Of a stretch of 64,000 nt of DNA, positions 8,893 to 16,646 are shown piece by piece. Numbering within the stretch: the first letter of the stretch is position 1; every line of letters begins with the position of its first letter. The stretch spans positions 237,326 through 301,325 of the forward strand of contig NZ_VCNA01000008.1 of assembly GCF_006170445.1 (NCBI RefSeq). The letters run 5' to 3'. The stretch comes from Brevibacillus dissolubilis. Its GTDB lineage: Bacteria; Bacillota; Bacilli; Brevibacillales; Brevibacillaceae. The translations under genes and the position numbers were made by a program. The notes below the pieces were generated by a model. It was not told the origin of the DNA. It saw only the letters and a list, made by a program, of their open reading frames with translations, and did no database searches.

Positions 8893-8904
8893 AAAAACGT
8901 TTGC
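8893..8904. promoter_or_regulatory. LacI-type operator box next to the regulator start
   Basis: AAAAACGTTTGC lies 28 bp before the regulator ATG, a position suited to autoregulation. Confidence 0.6.
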
Positions 8905-8931
8905 ACTTGCGCGGTTTGGGAGGTACTTTAC

Positions 8932-9957
8932 ATGTCATCTGCTACCATTAAAGACGTGGCAAAGCTTGCCGGGGTCTCTCCTTCTACGGTGTCACGTGTG
9001 CTGTCCCAACATCCCAAAATCAGTCCTGCTACCGTCCGCAAGGTAAAAGAAGCGATGGAGACACTCGGTTATCACCCGAACATCATGGCGAAAAGTCTCG
9101 TATCCAAAAGCACCCAGACGCTTGGGCTGGTTTTACCCCGTTCCGCTGAAGAGTTGTTTATCAATCCCTTCTTTTCGGAAGTACTGCGTGGGATGCTGGC
9201 ATATGCCAACACGGCTAAATATGACCTGTTGATGTCTTCGGCTCATTCACAGCAAGAAGAATTGGAAGCGGTTAACCGAATGGTGATGGGGCGTCGCGTC
9301 GATGGGATCATCCTGATGGCTCCCCGAAAATCAGACCCGATTGTCGACCGGCTGCGAGAGCATGACTTTCCGTTCGTTCTATTAGGACGTTCGGTTGATT
9401 ATGATGATGTGCTGTGTGTCAACAACGACAACAGGAAAGCAGCCTATGACGCAACCAATCATCTAATTGAACAAGGTCATACCCGCATCGGTTATGTGAG
9501 CGGCCCGCCTGATCTGGTCGTCTCTGAGGACCGTCTGGCTGGATATCGGGAAGCGCTTGCAGAAGCGAATCTCCCCTGCAACCGCGAATGGCTCGTCGGT
9601 ACAGAGATACTGGAGAAAAGCGGCTTTCATGCGATCTCTCTGGTGATGAATCTGCCGGAGCGGCCGACTGCTTTTGTCATCGCAGACGATGTGGTGGCGT
9701 TCGGATTGATCCGGGAGCTGTACCAGGCTGGACTCTCTGTTCCGCAGGATGTCTCTATCGTCAGCTTCAACAATATCGTGATGTCAGAATTGAGCAATCC
9801 GCCGATCAGTACGATTGACATCGGCATCTATCACCTCGGTTATCTCACGGTTCAACAGTTGATCCGTAAAATATCAGGTGAAGCCATTACGCAACCACAG
9901 ATTACGGTTCCACACCGATTGATCGTCCGCGGTTCATCAGTTCGATCTCATAAGTAA
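8932..9957 (+). CDS. LacI-family transcriptional regulator of maltodextrin genes
   Basis: This 341-residue protein has an N-terminal helix-turn-helix and hinge (IKDVAKLAGVSPSTVSRVLS, from residue 5) and a periplasmic-binding-protein-like sensor domain. It is probably a repressor released by a malto-oligosaccharide. It is divergent from the importer operon and upstream of the GH15 gene, with operator-like palindromes on both sides. Start: ATG after GGGAGGTACTTTAC. Naming it MalR would go beyond the evidence. Confidence 0.88.
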   Translation: MSSATIKDVAKLAGVSPSTVSRVLSQHPKISPATVRKVKEAMETLGYHPNIMAKSLVSKSTQTLGLVLPRSAEELFINPFFSEVLRGMLAYANTAKYDLLMSSAHSQQEELEAVNRMVMGRRVDGIILMAPRKSDPIVDRLREHDFPFVLLGRSVDYDDVLCVNNDNRKAAYDATNHLIEQGHTRIGYVSGPPDLVVSEDRLAGYREALAEANLPCNREWLVGTEILEKSGFHAISLVMNLPERPTAFVIADDVVAFGLIRELYQAGLSVPQDVSIVSFNNIVMSELSNPPISTIDIGIYHLGYLTVQQLIRKISGEAITQPQITVPHRLIVRGSSVRSHK

Positions 9958-9963
9958 CTCTCA

Positions 9964-9997
9964 TCCCCTTGTGCTCCAAGGGGATGTTTGCAAACAT
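9964..9997. promoter_or_regulatory. Hairpin and perfect palindrome before the glucoamylase gene
   Basis: CATCCCCTTG/CAAGGGGATG (9964-9983) forms a hairpin without a T-run. It touches ATGTTTGCAAACAT (9984-9997), a perfect 14-bp palindrome carrying the operator half-site GCAAAC but with a GC centre rather than CG. It lies 20 bp before the GH15 start and may control it. Confidence 0.5.
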
Positions 9998-10017
9998 GAA
10001 AGGAGTTTTATAACAAT

Positions 10018-11976
10018 ATGAAATGTTCACCTGTAACTAACAAGCCGTATCTCAATGATGCGATCATCGGCAATTCTTCCATGCTGGCTGCACTTGGCAC
10101 CAGCGGCGAAATCCACCGTCTGTGGTGGCCGCACGTAGATACCCCGCAGCACATCGAGAAAATCCGTGCCGGTATCCTGCTCCATGACGCTCATCAAACC
10201 GTCTGGCTCGATGAAGCCTCCGAGTGGACACACGAGCAAAGCTATCTGCCAAAAACCAATGTGCTGGTTAGCAAAGCCACCGGAACCAAGCTCCCGCTGA
10301 CCGTTCAATCCACTGATTTTGCCGTACCTGACAAGGATCTTCTGGTGCGCCACTATGAATTGACCAACACTTCTGATGCGCCTGTCTCTTTGCAATTCAT
10401 CTACTATGCCAACCTGACGATCTGTGAGAACCGCCTCTACAATACGGTTACATTTGAACCAAAAATCGACGGTTTGCTGTTCTTCCGTCACCAGTATGCT
10501 TTTGCGCTTTCTGGTGCAAACGTTTGCGCTGGTTACACAGCAAAGAACGCTCTAGAAGAGGCTGAAAAGGGTGCATTGAGCGGTGTTGTGATTGACATGG
10601 GTACAGATGGTGCGCTCTCCTATCAGGTAGAGATCGAGCCGGGTGCTACTGTCTCTCTGCCGATCTATCTGGCTTGCGGTACGACACTCGCTGAAGCGAC
10701 TGCCGCTATGGAGGAAGCAAAATCGGAGTCTGTCGGTCACTGGCTCACCCAGACCTCTCAATACTGGACCAATTATGTGAATGAGCTGACAGGCAAAAAA
10801 CCTGTCACTACAGATGATACACGGATCACCGAAATCTATGAGCGTTCCCTGCTCGTCTTCAAGCTGATGTCTGACAGCCAGACAGGCAGCGTGATTGCCG
10901 CGCCTGAGTTCGACGAAGCCTTCACTCGTTGCGGTGGCTATGCGTTCTGCTGGGGTCGTGATGCGGCGTATATCACGACTGCGTTCGACCGTGCAGGCTT
11001 GAGTGATCTGACCCGCGACTTCTATCGTTGGGCTCTGATCGCACAAGATGCTGACGGTTCCTGGCAGCAACGCCACTACCATGACGGCCGCCTCGCTCCA
11101 TCCTGGGGTCTGCAAATCGACGAAGGTGCCTCCATCCTCTGGGGGATGTACCAGCACTATCTCGCAACAGGCGACCGTTCTTTCCTCGAAGAAGTATGGA
11201 CAGCCGTCGAAAAAGGAACTACCTTCCTGCTCAACTTCCTTGACGCCGAAACGGGTCTGCCACTGCCTAGCATGGACCTGTGGGAAGAGCGTGCAGCCGA
11301 GCATACCTACTCCTCTGCCGCGGTATTCGGCGGCATCACAGGCGCTGCCTCCATCGCGCAAGAGCTGGGCAAAACCGAGCTGGCCGACGCGTGGAACCAA
11401 GCAGCCGCGAACCTGAAAGACTCCATCCTCACCCATACCGTGCGTGAAGACAATACGTTCTACCGTGGCGTGAAGCTGGCTGTCAACGAAGAGACTTACA
11501 ACCGCGCAGAAGCAGCAGGCAAAAAAGTCTACAAGGTGACGGATGAAAAAGGCTATGTGCGCCACAATCAGTATTTTGACGAAATCTATGACATCAGCCT
11601 AATCGGGGTAACGGTCCCATTCAACCTGATCGATGCCAATGATCCTCGTGCAGCCGCAACCGCTGATGCGATCGAGCGTACCTGCACCTCGCCAAAAGTA
11701 GGCGGCATCCGACGTTATGAGGATGACCCATACATCGGCGGTAACCCTTGGATTCTCACTACCCTCTGGCTCGCTCAGTTCCGTATCCTCCAAGGCCAAT
11801 ACGATGAAGCGAAAAAGCATCTGGAGTGGGCTGTGACACATGCGACCTCCCTTTCCCTGCTGCCTGAACAGATTGATAAGGAGACGGGTGAGACGGCATG
11901 GGTTGTGCCGCTGACTTGGTCTCATGCGATGTTTGTGCTGACGGTGCATATGTTGCAGGATGCAGGACAGTTGTAA
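10018..11976 (+). CDS. GH15 glucoamylase-type glycoside hydrolase, cytosolic
   Basis: This 652-residue protein lacks a signal peptide. It has an N-terminal beta-sandwich (about 1-270, opening KPYLNDAIIGNSSMLAALG) and an (alpha/alpha)6 catalytic domain (about 290-640). Expected catalytic acids are Glu in DLWEER (near residue 423) and Glu in LLPEQ (near 617); SWGLQIDEGA marks the active-site loop. It should release glucose from the non-reducing ends of imported malto-oligosaccharides or related alpha-glucans. AAAGGAG precedes the ATG. A perfect operator-like palindrome lies inside the gene at 10516. Confidence 0.9.
   Translation: MKCSPVTNKPYLNDAIIGNSSMLAALGTSGEIHRLWWPHVDTPQHIEKIRAGILLHDAHQTVWLDEASEWTHEQSYLPKTNVLVSKATGTKLPLTVQSTDFAVPDKDLLVRHYELTNTSDAPVSLQFIYYANLTICENRLYNTVTFEPKIDGLLFFRHQYAFALSGANVCAGYTAKNALEEAEKGALSGVVIDMGTDGALSYQVEIEPGATVSLPIYLACGTTLAEATAAMEEAKSESVGHWLTQTSQYWTNYVNELTGKKPVTTDDTRITEIYERSLLVFKLMSDSQTGSVIAAPEFDEAFTRCGGYAFCWGRDAAYITTAFDRAGLSDLTRDFYRWALIAQDADGSWQQRHYHDGRLAPSWGLQIDEGASILWGMYQHYLATGDRSFLEEVWTAVEKGTTFLLNFLDAETGLPLPSMDLWEERAAEHTYSSAAVFGGITGAASIAQELGKTELADAWNQAAANLKDSILTHTVREDNTFYRGVKLAVNEETYNRAEAAGKKVYKVTDEKGYVRHNQYFDEIYDISLIGVTVPFNLIDANDPRAAATADAIERTCTSPKVGGIRRYEDDPYIGGNPWILTTLWLAQFRILQGQYDEAKKHLEWAVTHATSLSLLPEQIDKETGETAWVVPLTWSHAMFVLTVHMLQDAGQL
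10516..10527. promoter_or_regulatory. Intragenic perfect operator palindrome in the GH15 gene
   Basis: GCAAACGTTTGC is the perfect form of the half-site seen in the intergenic boxes. It lies about 500 bp inside the glucoamylase gene and could serve as an auxiliary operator or a roadblock site. Confidence 0.45.
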
Positions 11977-12002
11977 TTTACTGGTAAATACTTCTTTTCA
12001 AA

Positions 12003-12038
12003 AGGCTGTCGACGCTTTGGGGTCGGCAGTCTTTTTTT
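12003..12038 (+). terminator. Terminator of the GH15 gene
   Basis: AGGCTGTCGAC pairs with GTCGGCAGTCT around an 8-nt loop, followed by seven T. It begins 27 bp after the stop codon. Confidence 0.85.
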
Positions 12039-12073
12039 GGGTTGCTCCGGCAGGAGCGTGGGGTAGCGTGGAG

Positions 12074-12157
12074 GAGCGTGAGGAGCATCTGTTTTCCAGT
12101 CGCCTTTCCCTCTCTTCGTTCGGCCGGTCTCCTTACAAACAGATGCTCCTCACGCTC
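12074..12157 (+). repeat. Covariant hairpin repeat, copy A
   Basis: Perfect 21-bp inverted arms (12074-12094 and 12137-12157; GAGCGTGAGG...CATCTGTTT and its complement) enclose a 42-nt loop that starts TCCAGTCGCCTTTCCC and ends GGTCTCCTTAC. The loop is identical in copies B and D. The left flank has a GCTCCGGCAGGAGC mini-hairpin and extra partial copies of the GGAGCGTG arm start (12053-12073). It lies between two convergent genes, after one terminator and before the other. Confidence 0.9.
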
Positions 12158-12301
12158 TTCCAGCAGTTGGTTATATAACTGAAAAAAACTACGGTTCCCT
12201 TCTTGCTCATGCCTCTTTCGAACCTCAGCAACTCTCCCCAAAATTCAACCTAACTAAACTCACTAAGATGACCAGGTAGCCTTTTCCTCTGTTCATAATA
12301 G

Positions 12302-12349
12302 AAAAAGATTGCCCTCCCTATCTGCGTGAAGCCAGCGGGAAAGCAATCT
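12302..12349 (-). terminator. Terminator of the GH30 gene
   Basis: On the minus strand AGATTGC pairs with GCAATCT across a partly paired middle and is followed by TTTTT. Confidence 0.7.
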
Positions 12350-12403
12350 GTCTGCATGAACTTAATTTCTCTAGCAGTCCATACTTTTTATATGATTGAT
12401 CAA

Positions 12404-14728
12404 CTACTTCCGGATCAGCTCGAAGCTGTCGAACGCTGCCCAGTTATTTGCGTTGGCGTCGTTCCAGACTCCCACTTCGATCTGGCCGCTGGTGACATTG
12501 ATATTGTCGATGGTGTATGGCGTCCAGTTGGTTACCGGATTCGTCCCGACCTCTGCTGTCAGCTCGGCACCGCCGTAATCTTTGGCGAACAGGCGAAGCG
12601 TTTTTTGTCCGCCGCCGGAGCGCACCCATCCGCTGATTTTGTACGTCCCATTTGGTACCGTCTTGATCTGGCTGGTCAGTTGCTGATAGGCAGACGCAGA
12701 ATAGTGGGTCAGCTTATACGTCCCGATGTATGGATAGTCGGTATCTACCTTTTGTGCAGATGTCCCGCTGCTCCACTCGGTCCAGCCTGTTGCATTCCCC
12801 GTCTCAAAGCTGGGATTGTTCAACAGATTCGGATTGGAGGCAACCAGCTCAAACTGGTCAAAAGCAGCCCAGTTGCCTGTATTGGCATCATCCCAGACGC
12901 CCACCTCGATCTGTCCGTTGGTAACCGTGATGTTATCGATGGTGTATTTCGTCCATTCGGAGATTGGATTCGTCCCGATATTCGCCGTCATCTCCGCACC
13001 GCCGTAGCCTTTGGCAAACAGGTGCAGCGCTTTTTGTCCACCTCCGGAGCGTACCCATGCACTGAATTGGTAAGTCCCATTCGGCACAGCTTTCACTTGG
13101 CTGGTCAGCTGCTGGTAGCTTCCCGGGGCATAATGGGTCAGCTTGTAATTATCGGTGAAGGGATTATCCATATCCGCTTTCTGTGCGGAGGCCCCGCTGC
13201 TCCACTCCGTCCAGCCTGTTGTGTTGCCAGATTCAAAGCTGAAATTGGTCAGCTTGTTGGGAGTCGTACCTGTGCCAGCACGCGGCCATTTGTACGTACC
13301 GACCGTCTTGGCTGGCAGGGTGGCGACGATCTCCTGCCCTTCTGAGACGATCTTGAATTTCTGTGCATTGGCCGTCTGATTAACCACAACGGTAACGATG
13401 GTATTGTCCAGATTTAAGAAGGCCACATTGGTCACCGATGCAGATGAACCATAGTTGCTGGAGATCCGCTCCGCCCCTGCCTTGACGAACTTGGAAAATT
13501 GACCGGTCAGGTAGTACTCAGGAGCCGCCCAGTAGTTGTCATAGGAGCTGGCACTCTGTATAAGCATGGTCGTGTTGGGCGTGCCAGTCCATTGTTCAGG
13601 GGCAATGTTGCTGTCTAGCATCGTCGCCCACGCATTATAGCTGATCGCCCAATTGCGGAAGTATTGTGCGATACGGTCTGCCCCTGCTGTCCCCCACACA
13701 GAGCGCTCGGAGAGGAGCACATTTTTATTGTAGCTGTTGTGAATCTCGGTCATCGTTCCCGGTGAACCTGCATAGTCGTGAAAAGCTATGGCGTCGACGG
13801 CAGCATTGGCGGCAGAGTCATTGAGGATCGTCGGCACGTAGTTCCAGGCATCGCTGAAATTGTGACCATACGTCCACAGCTTAGTTCTGACCGTATTGGC
13901 ATCCAGTTCTTTTTTGATCGCGGTCACCAGCTGGCGCTCTTGGTCAGGTGTCAACAGCATACTTGGATAGTCGGGGGCCGCATACAGCGGTTCGTTCTGA
14001 ATCGTCATCGCATAGATCGGAATTCCCTGTGCCTGATAAGCTTGAATCGCCTTCCGATAGTAGGTCGCCAGATTCGGGATATACGATGACAGCAAGCGCC
14101 CTCCGATCAGACTTTTGTTATCCTTCATCCAAGCAGGGGCACTCCAAGCGCTTGCAAAAATCTTGATGTTCGGATTAATTGCCAATGCCTGCTTGAGCGT
14201 CGCGATGATGTTATAATCGATGTCTTTCTGAATGGAGAAATGGGTCAGGTTCGGGTCAGACTGCCCAGTCGGCATATCGTCATAGGTGTAGAATGGTCTC
14301 CCGGTAAAATCAGCCGTACCAAAACAGATCCGGATCAGGTTCATTCCCGCGCCATTCACCGGATCGACCAGCTTGCGGAGCACTTCCTCCCGTTTTACCG
14401 GAGTCATCCGGGAGATGTTATAGATCGTCGATTCCTCCAGCGATGTGCCCACCCCCAAGATACTCTGGAATTGCACCGCCGGATCAACATAAATCGTAGT
14501 CGCCTGTGTCGAAGTCTGACTGGTGACACTGATGTCCGCCTGTCTGCTCAACGTATACGGAATTGGCATCGGGGCGCTGAACCACGCGCAGTCTTGTGGG
14601 TTCTTTTCGGAGCTGAAGTAGACCTCTGCGGACGATGCGGCTGACACTCCCGATCCACCTGAGGTCAGCCCGATTGAGACGGCCAACAGCCCTGCTGCGG
14701 TCGTGACGGCGGTCTTGCGAATGGTCAT
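12404..14728 (-). CDS. Secreted GH30 family glycoside hydrolase with two C-terminal carbohydrate-binding-like domains
   Basis: This 774-residue protein has a signal peptide (cleavage probably near VSAASSA) and a GH30-type catalytic region to about residue 490. The acid/base Glu lies in IQNEP (near residue 245) and the nucleophile Glu in LLSERS (near 340). Two tandem domains of about 135 residues follow (both opening with a variant of LxNxSFESGN.TGWTEWSSG), so close that the duplication is visible in the DNA. GH30 enzymes cleave beta-glucans, xylans or glucosylceramide; the exact substrate cannot be read here. A cre box overlaps the promoter region. Confidence 0.85.
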   Translation of the reverse strand: MTIRKTAVTTAAGLLAVSIGLTSGGSGVSAASSAEVYFSSEKNPQDCAWFSAPMPIPYTLSRQADISVTSQTSTQATTIYVDPAVQFQSILGVGTSLEESTIYNISRMTPVKREEVLRKLVDPVNGAGMNLIRICFGTADFTGRPFYTYDDMPTGQSDPNLTHFSIQKDIDYNIIATLKQALAINPNIKIFASAWSAPAWMKDNKSLIGGRLLSSYIPNLATYYRKAIQAYQAQGIPIYAMTIQNEPLYAAPDYPSMLLTPDQERQLVTAIKKELDANTVRTKLWTYGHNFSDAWNYVPTILNDSAANAAVDAIAFHDYAGSPGTMTEIHNSYNKNVLLSERSVWGTAGADRIAQYFRNWAISYNAWATMLDSNIAPEQWTGTPNTTMLIQSASSYDNYWAAPEYYLTGQFSKFVKAGAERISSNYGSSASVTNVAFLNLDNTIVTVVVNQTANAQKFKIVSEGQEIVATLPAKTVGTYKWPRAGTGTTPNKLTNFSFESGNTTGWTEWSSGASAQKADMDNPFTDNYKLTHYAPGSYQQLTSQVKAVPNGTYQFSAWVRSGGGQKALHLFAKGYGGAEMTANIGTNPISEWTKYTIDNITVTNGQIEVGVWDDANTGNWAAFDQFELVASNPNLLNNPSFETGNATGWTEWSSGTSAQKVDTDYPYIGTYKLTHYSASAYQQLTSQIKTVPNGTYKISGWVRSGGGQKTLRLFAKDYGGAELTAEVGTNPVTNWTPYTIDNINVTSGQIEVGVWNDANANNWAAFDSFELIRK

Positions 14729-14753
14729 AGTAAAACCTCCCTCTACCCTCTAA

Positions 14754-14767
14754 TGTAATCGCTTACA
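14754..14767. promoter_or_regulatory. CcpA cre box upstream of the GH30 gene
   Basis: TGTAATCGCTTACA matches 13 of 14 positions of the cre consensus and lies 26 bp before the start codon. It suggests catabolite repression of the secreted hydrolase. Confidence 0.65.
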
Positions 14768-14924
14768 CATTGTGGGACGGTAATGAGCCCCACATGAACA
14801 GGCGCGAATGGTTTCATTGTAAAGGATGGGCGGGAGATGGATAATGTGTGAAAATTGCGATAAGGTTTGTATTTTTTAGGATTTTGGTGGTGGTTGTGAA
14901 TTCATAGAGGAAAAATATCAGCAG

Positions 14925-15371
14925 CTACTGTCGCCGCCTGAGTGCCCACCGATTACGCCATGCCTGTAAGCCGAGTAGGATGTGGTAATAGAGCAGTGCT
15001 GCTATTATGCCTACTTGTGCGATCTCAAGGTCCTCATAGCTTGGGAGTTTACCTTTGGCAAGTATGAAGAAGTAAAGGATGATCGTTACCGCTCCGAATG
15101 CAGCATAGAAGAACACATACAGCAGGTAATCCGGTAATTTATCTGGCATGGAGAATTTATGTACCAGCATATCGATCAGCCATGACGATGGAATTCCAAA
15201 GAAGAGAAAGCCAGGGGTCATATAAAACATAAAGAACCCAAAGAGTGACGAAAAGGTCGGGTCGTACGATCGGGATGGATCAGGTTGTAAGTGATTCAGA
15301 TATGATCCGATCGCCCAGAACAAACTCACCACAACCGAGGACAGAATCGCGGTAACCAATTTGAATAACAT
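14925..15371 (-). CDS. Small four-helix membrane protein, unknown function
   Basis: This protein is about 148 residues from the ATG at 15371, which is placed just before the first hydrophobic helix (MLFKLVTAILSSVVVSLFW). The frame stays open to 15470, but the extra residues are charged, Ser-rich and lack membrane character. Four hydrophobic segments can be counted, with a short charged C-terminus. It follows the inositol-phosphatase gene on the same strand and may be cotranscribed. No family is recognised. Confidence 0.6.
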   Translation of the reverse strand: MLFKLVTAILSSVVVSLFWAIGSYLNHLQPDPSRSYDPTFSSLFGFFMFYMTPGFLFFGIPSSWLIDMLVHKFSMPDKLPDYLLYVFFYAAFGAVTIILYFFILAKGKLPSYEDLEIAQVGIIAALLYYHILLGLQAWRNRWALRRRQ

Positions 15372-15471
15372 GGCAGAACACCTACTCTCTATAGAAGATT
15401 CAGACTCCATTCTCCTCACAGAAAAAGCAGAAGCCCACATCCGCTGGAACTCCTGCCTCCTCCTACTCATT

Positions 15472-16335
15472 CTATTGTTCTCTGCCTTCCTGCCCCTTCA
15501 AATACCCGTTCAAATGCTCTGGCAGGTGGTCGCGGATATACTGCTGCAGCTCCTCATAAAACGCTTGATTACAGGCCATGATGCTGCTCTTCTGATCAAA
15601 AGGAAGCGGTCTGCCGCTCATCTGTGTCACCTTACCCCCGGCTTCCTCCACGATAATTCTCGCGGCACCGATATCCCAGGCGTTGAGCTGCATGCTGACA
15701 TAGCCGTCCAGTCGCCCTGCAGCTACATAGGAGATCTCCAAAGCGGCACTGCCTAAGAGACGCATGCCGCGCACTTTGGCTGCCAGCTCCTTGATGATGA
15801 CGTCGATGCCCATCTGCTCGGCCCGTTTGTTCCAGAAGACGCTGGTGCACAGGATCGCTTCCTCCAGCTTCACACGGCGGTCCAGCTTGAGCCTGCGTTC
15901 ATTCAAGAAAGCACCCTCCCCCTTGGAAGCGTGAAACATCTCATCCCGAGATGGATCATAGACGACGCCGACGATCCCCTCGCCTTTGTAGTAAAACGCG
16001 ATGGAGACAGAAAAATTGATCTGTTGATGGACAAAATTGGTCGTACCGTCAATCGGATCAATAATCCAAAGGCAATCATACAGGCTCGGATCTTTGGTGA
16101 ACGTGCTCTCCTCACCTAGAATCCCATGGTCTGGAAACTGCTCCAGAATCATATCGATGACCATCTGTTCCACTTCTTTGTCCACAGCGGTTACGAGGTC
16201 AGAAGCGGAGGTTTTGTACTCCACCTCAAACGATTCGTTCATTCTCTTCAGACTCAATTCGCCCGCAGCTTTTGCACATTTCATCGCAAGCTCTTTGACA
16301 GCTTCTATTTGAAACGGTTGCAAAGATATCGCCAC
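15472..16335 (-). CDS. Inositol monophosphatase family protein (SuhB-like)
   Basis: This 287-residue protein shows the metal-binding phosphatase signatures: GEES at 74-77, DPIDGTTNF at 93-101 and WDIGAARIIVEEAGG near residue 220. The family dephosphorylates inositol monophosphates and related sugar phosphates using Mg2+. The start is GTG at 16335 with a poor ribosome site, so a later start is possible. The preference for inositol, NADP or another phosphate is not visible. Confidence 0.88.
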   Translation of the reverse strand: MAISLQPFQIEAVKELAMKCAKAAGELSLKRMNESFEVEYKTSASDLVTAVDKEVEQMVIDMILEQFPDHGILGEESTFTKDPSLYDCLWIIDPIDGTTNFVHQQINFSVSIAFYYKGEGIVGVVYDPSRDEMFHASKGEGAFLNERRLKLDRRVKLEEAILCTSVFWNKRAEQMGIDVIIKELAAKVRGMRLLGSAALEISYVAAGRLDGYVSMQLNAWDIGAARIIVEEAGGKVTQMSGRPLPFDQKSSIMACNQAFYEELQQYIRDHLPEHLNGYLKGQEGREQ

Positions 16336-16386
16336 CCAACCCAGACTTTTCCCCTAGTGTACCATAAAAATTACCAAGATACACGC

Positions 16387-16420
16387 AAAAGGAGGCTCCA
16401 TTTCCTGTTAGGAGCCTCCT
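16387..16420 (-). terminator. Terminator of the cstA-ybdD unit
   Basis: AGGAGGCTCC and GGAGCCTCCT form a perfect 10-bp stem followed on the minus strand by TTTTG. Confidence 0.8.
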
Positions 16421-16430
16421 GTCAAACCAA

Positions 16431-16646
16431 TCAACAGCAGCGGTTGATGCCACCACTCTCGTATCGGTTTTTCAATGCGTACATATAGTATTCTTTCTCC
16501 GACAGCGGGAATTCACCCGGCTTGGCATGGTTTTTGTGCCAGTGCTGCAGGTAGCGGTCGTAGTCCGGCATGCCGAAGATGGTCTTGATCGCGGAACTGA
16601 GCTTGCGCAGCTGCATCCGAAGCATTTTGAGGCGATATCTCATCAT
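16431..16646 (-). CDS. YbdD/YjiX family small protein (CstA partner)
   Basis: A 71-residue basic protein with the YbdD-family pattern MPDYDRYLQHWHKNHAKPGE near the middle and a Cys-Cys end. Genes of this family are usually found directly after cstA-type transporters, as here, where its ATG overlaps the cstA stop. It is thought to act with the transporter, but its role is not established. Confidence 0.85.
   Translation of the reverse strand: MMRYRLKMLRMQLRKLSSAIKTIFGMPDYDRYLQHWHKNHAKPGEFPLSEKEYYMYALKNRYESGGINRCC

Noticed and set aside
10552..11565. 337-codon minus-strand open frame
   Set aside because: Antisense to the GH15 catalytic domain; Cys- and Arg-rich with no motif.
12326..13345. 339-codon plus-strand open frame with an internal repeat
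   Set aside because: The repeat only mirrors the duplicated carbohydrate-binding-like domains of the GH30 gene on the other strand.
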